From: Variovorax soli NBRC 106424
GTDB taxonomy: Bacteria > Pseudomonadota > Gammaproteobacteria > Burkholderiales > Burkholderiaceae_C
DNA length: 34,884 bases
Direction of reading: 5' to 3'
Assembly: GCF_001591385.1 (NCBI RefSeq)
Contig: NZ_BCUU01000056.1
Location: forward strand, 1-34,884
Shown: positions 32,029 to 34,884 of the stretch, one piece after another
Position numbering within the stretch: position 1 is the first letter of the stretch
How the letters are laid out: each line of letters opens with the position of its first letter
The notes under the pieces: generated by a model
What the model saw: the letters and a program-made list of their open reading frames with translations, nothing else
Databases searched by the model: none
What the model was told of the DNA's origin: nothing
Translations under genes and position numbers: made by a program

Positions 32029-32067
32029 GAACTGCGGCGTTGCAGGACCAGGAGAGGATCGAAACCC

Positions 32068-32334
32068 ATGAGCACCGACGAGAGCATTCTCAACGTCATT
32101 CATACGAAGGTTGACAAGATCGCCGCCAAGCTGGACCGGTGCGCCGAAGGCTTCGGCCAAGGTCTCGACGAACTCTCCCGCGCCCTCCAGGACCTCGACC
32201 GCCGCATGGAAAGCATGGAGCAGACCAGCGCCGCCATTGCCGAAATTTGCGCGCTGGTGGCAAGCCGCCGGGACAGCACAGACAAGCGCCTGCGTGATCT
32301 GGAGGCGCGGGTTACGCGCCTGGAGTCGCGCTGA
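32068..32334 (+). CDS. Small coiled-coil hypothetical protein (88 aa)
   Basis: Starts at ATG 32068 after AGGAGAGG. The 88-residue product is predicted to be almost all helical: IHTKVDKIAAKLDR, then LDELSRALQDLDRRMESMEQ, then DKRLRDLEARVTRLESR, with clear heptad spacing of Leu/Ile/Met. There is no signal or membrane segment, so it is probably a cytoplasmic oligomerising protein. It is divergent from the lipoprotein pair. Short helical proteins of this kind occur on plasmids, phages and integrative elements, which fits the accessory feel of this end of the window, but no function is recognised. Confidence 0.65.
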   Translation: MSTDESILNVIHTKVDKIAAKLDRCAEGFGQGLDELSRALQDLDRRMESMEQTSAAIAEICALVASRRDSTDKRLRDLEARVTRLESR

Positions 32335-32816
32335 TCGACGTTGGAAACGTTGCTACGCGACGAGCGGAACAAGGCTCGCCCTGGCGCGTTGCCCCACGAC
32401 AAAGTCTGAGGCTATAGCCTTGTCCCTGCTGAAGCGTTGCTTTTCGGCCCTACCAAGCACACGCACTACTGTTAACAGAATTCGCGCTGCCTGCCACTCC
32501 TTTAGAGGCGAACGGCACGTCACCATCGTCGGTCTCACCAGAGAGACTCTCGGGGGGACCTGCAAATGCGGGCAGAGGGCTACAAAGCCACAGGGCGGCG
32601 CCCCAACAGCGGCCCAGTAAGGCGGGCCTTGCAAAACTCTCGACTGCGAGCCAACCGGCTTGCTCGATCAGACGCGCAACCCTTGTCGGTGCGGCGGACA
32701 GCGCACCGACCATGAAAGATCTGGCCAAGAGGCGATGTCCACAGTCCCTGCTCCGATGCTGGGAGCCAAACATTTTGGCCGGATGAACGGCGCTATTCCC
32801 ATGCCTGGCAAGAGAC
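32335..32816. other. Region without a convincing gene
   Basis: About 480 bp between the coiled-coil gene and the 3' end of the DUF4209 gene. Several short open frames exist on both strands (the longest is 107 codons, minus strand, 32450-32773) but none has a good start, RBS or family match. No RNA gene or insertion-sequence end was recognised. The region could hold a decayed gene or an insertion boundary. Confidence 0.5.
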
Positions 32817-34682
32817 TCATCCAGTGGCGTCTTCCACTGCTTTGCTTTTTCGCGCAGCGTTCCACCACGTTTTGAAGGTAAGCCGCAATGTCAGCCACCA
32901 CGCATAGATCGCAAATGTTGAATGGCATCCGTCCTCATCGAGCAACCCATGAGCCAGTTCATTGCGCAAATTCGGCCCGAACGCATCGCAGAACAGTGAC
33001 TTGAGCTCGAAAGCGAGATCCTTCCCAAAAACCTGTTCGGCTTCCGGCAAGTCCATCAGCGTGCTCATCCCGTTTTCATTCTGGATACCATCCTTGTCGA
33101 GATTCGTGGTCGTGGCGCCCGCTTGTTTCAGATGCATCCGCACCATATGCTCGATTTGAGGAACCAGAAGATGTAGCGCGGTGACGAAGTCACGTTCATA
33201 CCCGGCGAACAACGCTTTTCCGAAAAGCCCGGCGCGACCCTTGGGCACGATGGGAGAATTGTTGGCCAAGTCAACAAAATCAGCTTCACGCAACCGATGC
33301 TCCAATAGAAGAACCTCCAGCGCGGGCCAGATGTCACCTTGAACCACGATGCTGACCAAGATGCCGTAGTCGCGGATCATCCCGGCGCGGATGGCTATCT
33401 CGTCGTCTTCCGTCGGCTCTCCGCCCAAACTCATCGCGGGGCGCTTGGCGATGACGCGGCCATCACGACTCATCACCGTCGCGGAAAAGAGGGATTGCAG
33501 GGGATGTTGGCGCATCCTTTCTAAGGCACTCTTGCGCATATCTTCTACGTTTGCTCCGCGATGCAGATTCGCAAAAGCAAGTAGCGCCTCCTGAGCGGAT
33601 TTTCCGGTGACAGATTGCCGCGCGTTTTCGACAATTTGCGTGATGTCAACGCCGGGTGTACGGATAACCCCCATCTCTCCCAGCGACCTCTCACCAGAAT
33701 CGTTCAGATGGTTTCGAAGCTCTGCGATTCGCTCATCGACGCGGTGCGTGGCACGTTCGCCCCTCGGAATCGTTCGATAGGTCTGAATGGCGTTTTCGTA
33801 GAAACTTGCAGCCACCATGTAGCTCGGGATTTCTGACGCAGATCGTGCAATGGCTTCCTTGACCCAGCTTTCGGCAACAGCCACCGTCATTTCGACTGCC
33901 ATGACTTCATCGGGGACGACTTTGTACCAGTGAGCAGCGGCAGCGAAATATGCTCGCGCCCTGTGCAAGTCGCTTTGGTCCTCGAACTCAAGGGCCAGCG
34001 CTTCCAGTTTCTTTGCGATATCGGCTCGGAGGGTTTGCGCCAGACCATTTGATTTCAGAAGGTCGGCCAACCAGAGTCCAAGAAAGCCGTCGGTCGAAGT
34101 TGCGTTGTTGAACGCGTCTACGATTGATCCCTCCATTTGCTCCAATCGGTCGCCGGCACCATTCTTGAGCATCTGGGCCAAACTGATCGCTCGCGACCAG
34201 CAGTCTCGTCCGCCGTGAATCCAAGTGTTTACATCGAGCGGAATGGATCGATACGCGTCGACTGCCTTCAGAGCGAACGAGGCATTGCGGGGTTTACCCT
34301 TCAACCAAATCAGATCGGCAAGACGCGCCTTTAGCCAGTAGTCGTCGACTGAGTCGACAATCTCAGCGAAGAATTGAATGTCAGCTTCAGGCAGATCATC
34401 GGGAATGACCGACCGCCGATCATGGAAAACGGCAAAGGGCTTAAACGGTTCGTTCTTGCCCGACGGAGAAAGCATCATCGAGCAGGCATCGGCAAGCAAC
34501 CACAGCACCTTTCCGTGTTTGTCGCGACCCTCCTCAATCTCGTTGCGTGCAGCCTCCGAGAGAGCCTGCCACATCGTCGAATAACCTTCGCGGGGCGTTG
34601 CGTCTAGCTTCTGTTTCCATCCAGAAGCAAGAAAGTCCTCAAGTGAGACGGGAAGATCCTCTTGGTAGCGTTCTTTACTCAT
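32817..34682 (-). CDS. DUF4209-type protein with C-terminal HEPN-like RNELAHG motif
   Basis: A 621-residue, apparently cytoplasmic protein with no signal or membrane helix. The N-terminal two thirds are helical, with repeat-like segments such as RARAYFAAAAHWYKVVPDEV and ASFYENAIQTYRTI that suggest TPR-type packing. The C-terminal domain (about 490-605) has LVPQIEHMVRMHLKQAG, NENGMSTLMDLPEAEQVFG and NLRNELAHGLLDEDGC, which I recognise as DUF4209-like. Arg573-Asn574 and His578 form the Rx4H motif of HEPN ribonucleases, which include defence and toxin RNases. Codon use is less GC-rich than in the first 31 kb. The start is ATG 34682 with only a weak GGTGATGG upstream. A defence function is inferred from the motif, not shown. 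Confidence 0.75.
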   Translation of the reverse strand: MSKERYQEDLPVSLEDFLASGWKQKLDATPREGYSTMWQALSEAARNEIEEGRDKHGKVLWLLADACSMMLSPSGKNEPFKPFAVFHDRRSVIPDDLPEADIQFFAEIVDSVDDYWLKARLADLIWLKGKPRNASFALKAVDAYRSIPLDVNTWIHGGRDCWSRAISLAQMLKNGAGDRLEQMEGSIVDAFNNATSTDGFLGLWLADLLKSNGLAQTLRADIAKKLEALALEFEDQSDLHRARAYFAAAAHWYKVVPDEVMAVEMTVAVAESWVKEAIARSASEIPSYMVAASFYENAIQTYRTIPRGERATHRVDERIAELRNHLNDSGERSLGEMGVIRTPGVDITQIVENARQSVTGKSAQEALLAFANLHRGANVEDMRKSALERMRQHPLQSLFSATVMSRDGRVIAKRPAMSLGGEPTEDDEIAIRAGMIRDYGILVSIVVQGDIWPALEVLLLEHRLREADFVDLANNSPIVPKGRAGLFGKALFAGYERDFVTALHLLVPQIEHMVRMHLKQAGATTTNLDKDGIQNENGMSTLMDLPEAEQVFGKDLAFELKSLFCDAFGPNLRNELAHGLLDEDGCHSTFAIYAWWLTLRLTFKTWWNAARKSKAVEDATG

Positions 34683-34813
34683 CCATCACCATCCACGAAA
34701 AGCGAATTCGGCACTCAGCGCATCCAGGCCCGAGACGCTCAATCCAGCAAATTCAGCGGTCACGCATTCCAGACTTCGTCCGTTGTGCCGATTGCTGAGG
34801 ATATGCGAATGTC
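34683..34813. other. Upstream region of the DUF4209 gene
   Basis: About 130 bp with no open frame that looks real. It must hold the promoter of the DUF4209 gene unless the gene is read from beyond the window edge; no convincing -35/-10 pair was picked out. Confidence 0.4.
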
Positions 34814-34884
34814 TGGTTGCTGGTTGCTGGTTGCTGGTTGCTGGTTGCTGGTTGCTGGTTGCTGGTTGCTGGTTGCTGGTTGCT
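34814..34884. repeat. (TGGTTGC)n heptanucleotide tandem repeat running off the window
   Basis: Ten perfect tandem copies of TGGTTGC fill 34814-34883, and the next copy is cut by the window end. There is no spacer between units, so this is not a CRISPR array. Unit length 7 is not a multiple of 3, so copy-number change inside a gene would shift the frame. Confidence 0.97.

Noticed and set aside
32450..32773. A 107-codon minus-strand frame with a signal-peptide-like segment (ALWLCSPLPAFA)
   Set aside because: No ribosome-binding site or family match, and it competes with other frames of similar length; kept only as part of the gene-poor region.
34814..34884. Heptamer array as a CRISPR array
   Set aside because: The units are 7 bp, contiguous and without spacers; there are no cas genes in the window.

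Overview
The window is a stretch of high-GC chromosomal DNA. Its gene families suggest a betaproteobacterium of the Burkholderiales, probably a Comamonadaceae member such as a Variovorax or Acidovorax relative: tightly packed operons, ATGA and TAAATG gene junctions, a stand-alone H-NS-type domain, a XylD-like dehydratase and a family-1 sugar ABC transporter. No rRNA or tRNA gene is present, so the taxonomic call is inference. Everything up to about 31.0 kb reads as ordinary core or metabolic sequence. The last 3.6 kb (31.3-34.9 kb) is visibly AT-richer, holds genes of unknown function, and looks like an accessory insertion.

Layout. At 0-3.9 kb are the tail of a probable RNA helicase, divergent apaH and a CNNM/CorC-type membrane protein, a small unknown gene, a secreted-type SNase and a DUF1801 protein. 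At 3.9-12.2 kb is a sugar-acid locus: a minus-strand operon (GntR/FCD regulator, DenD-like dehydrogenase, XylD-like dehydratase) diverges from a plus-strand ABC importer (ATPase, Tat-exported binding protein, two permeases). At 12.2-14.9 kb are an MltB-type lytic transglycosylase and a divergent exported M20 amidohydrolase. At 15.0-18.6 kb is a minus-strand zinc-type uptake operon (small Cys/His protein, outer-membrane porin, ZnuA, ZnuB) with no ATPase gene beside it. At 18.7-21.2 kb are an EVE-domain protein, an HtrA-like protease, and a thioredoxin-MsrB fusion broken by a one-base frameshift. At 21.3-26.1 kb is a probable lysine-degradation pair (saccharopine/lysine dehydrogenase-like plus ALDH7), divergent from an Lrp regulator that is translationally coupled to a coniferyl-aldehyde-type dehydrogenase. 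At 26.1-29.3 kb are an AraC regulator, a short H-NS C-terminal-domain protein and a periplasmic sulfatase with a polyglutamine tract, closed by a clear terminator. At 29.3-31.0 kb are a LysR regulator and an exported cysteine hydrolase.

At 31.2-34.9 kb are two coupled small lipoproteins with a terminator, a small coiled-coil protein, about 480 bp with no convincing gene, and a 621-residue DUF4209-type protein. Its C-terminal RNELAHG motif fits the HEPN RNase signature. The window ends inside a (TGGTTGC)n heptamer tandem repeat. This end of the window is the best candidate for something undescribed, possibly a defence-type RNase. The truncated H-NS protein, the Trx-MsrB fusion and the sugar-acid locus of unknown substrate follow.
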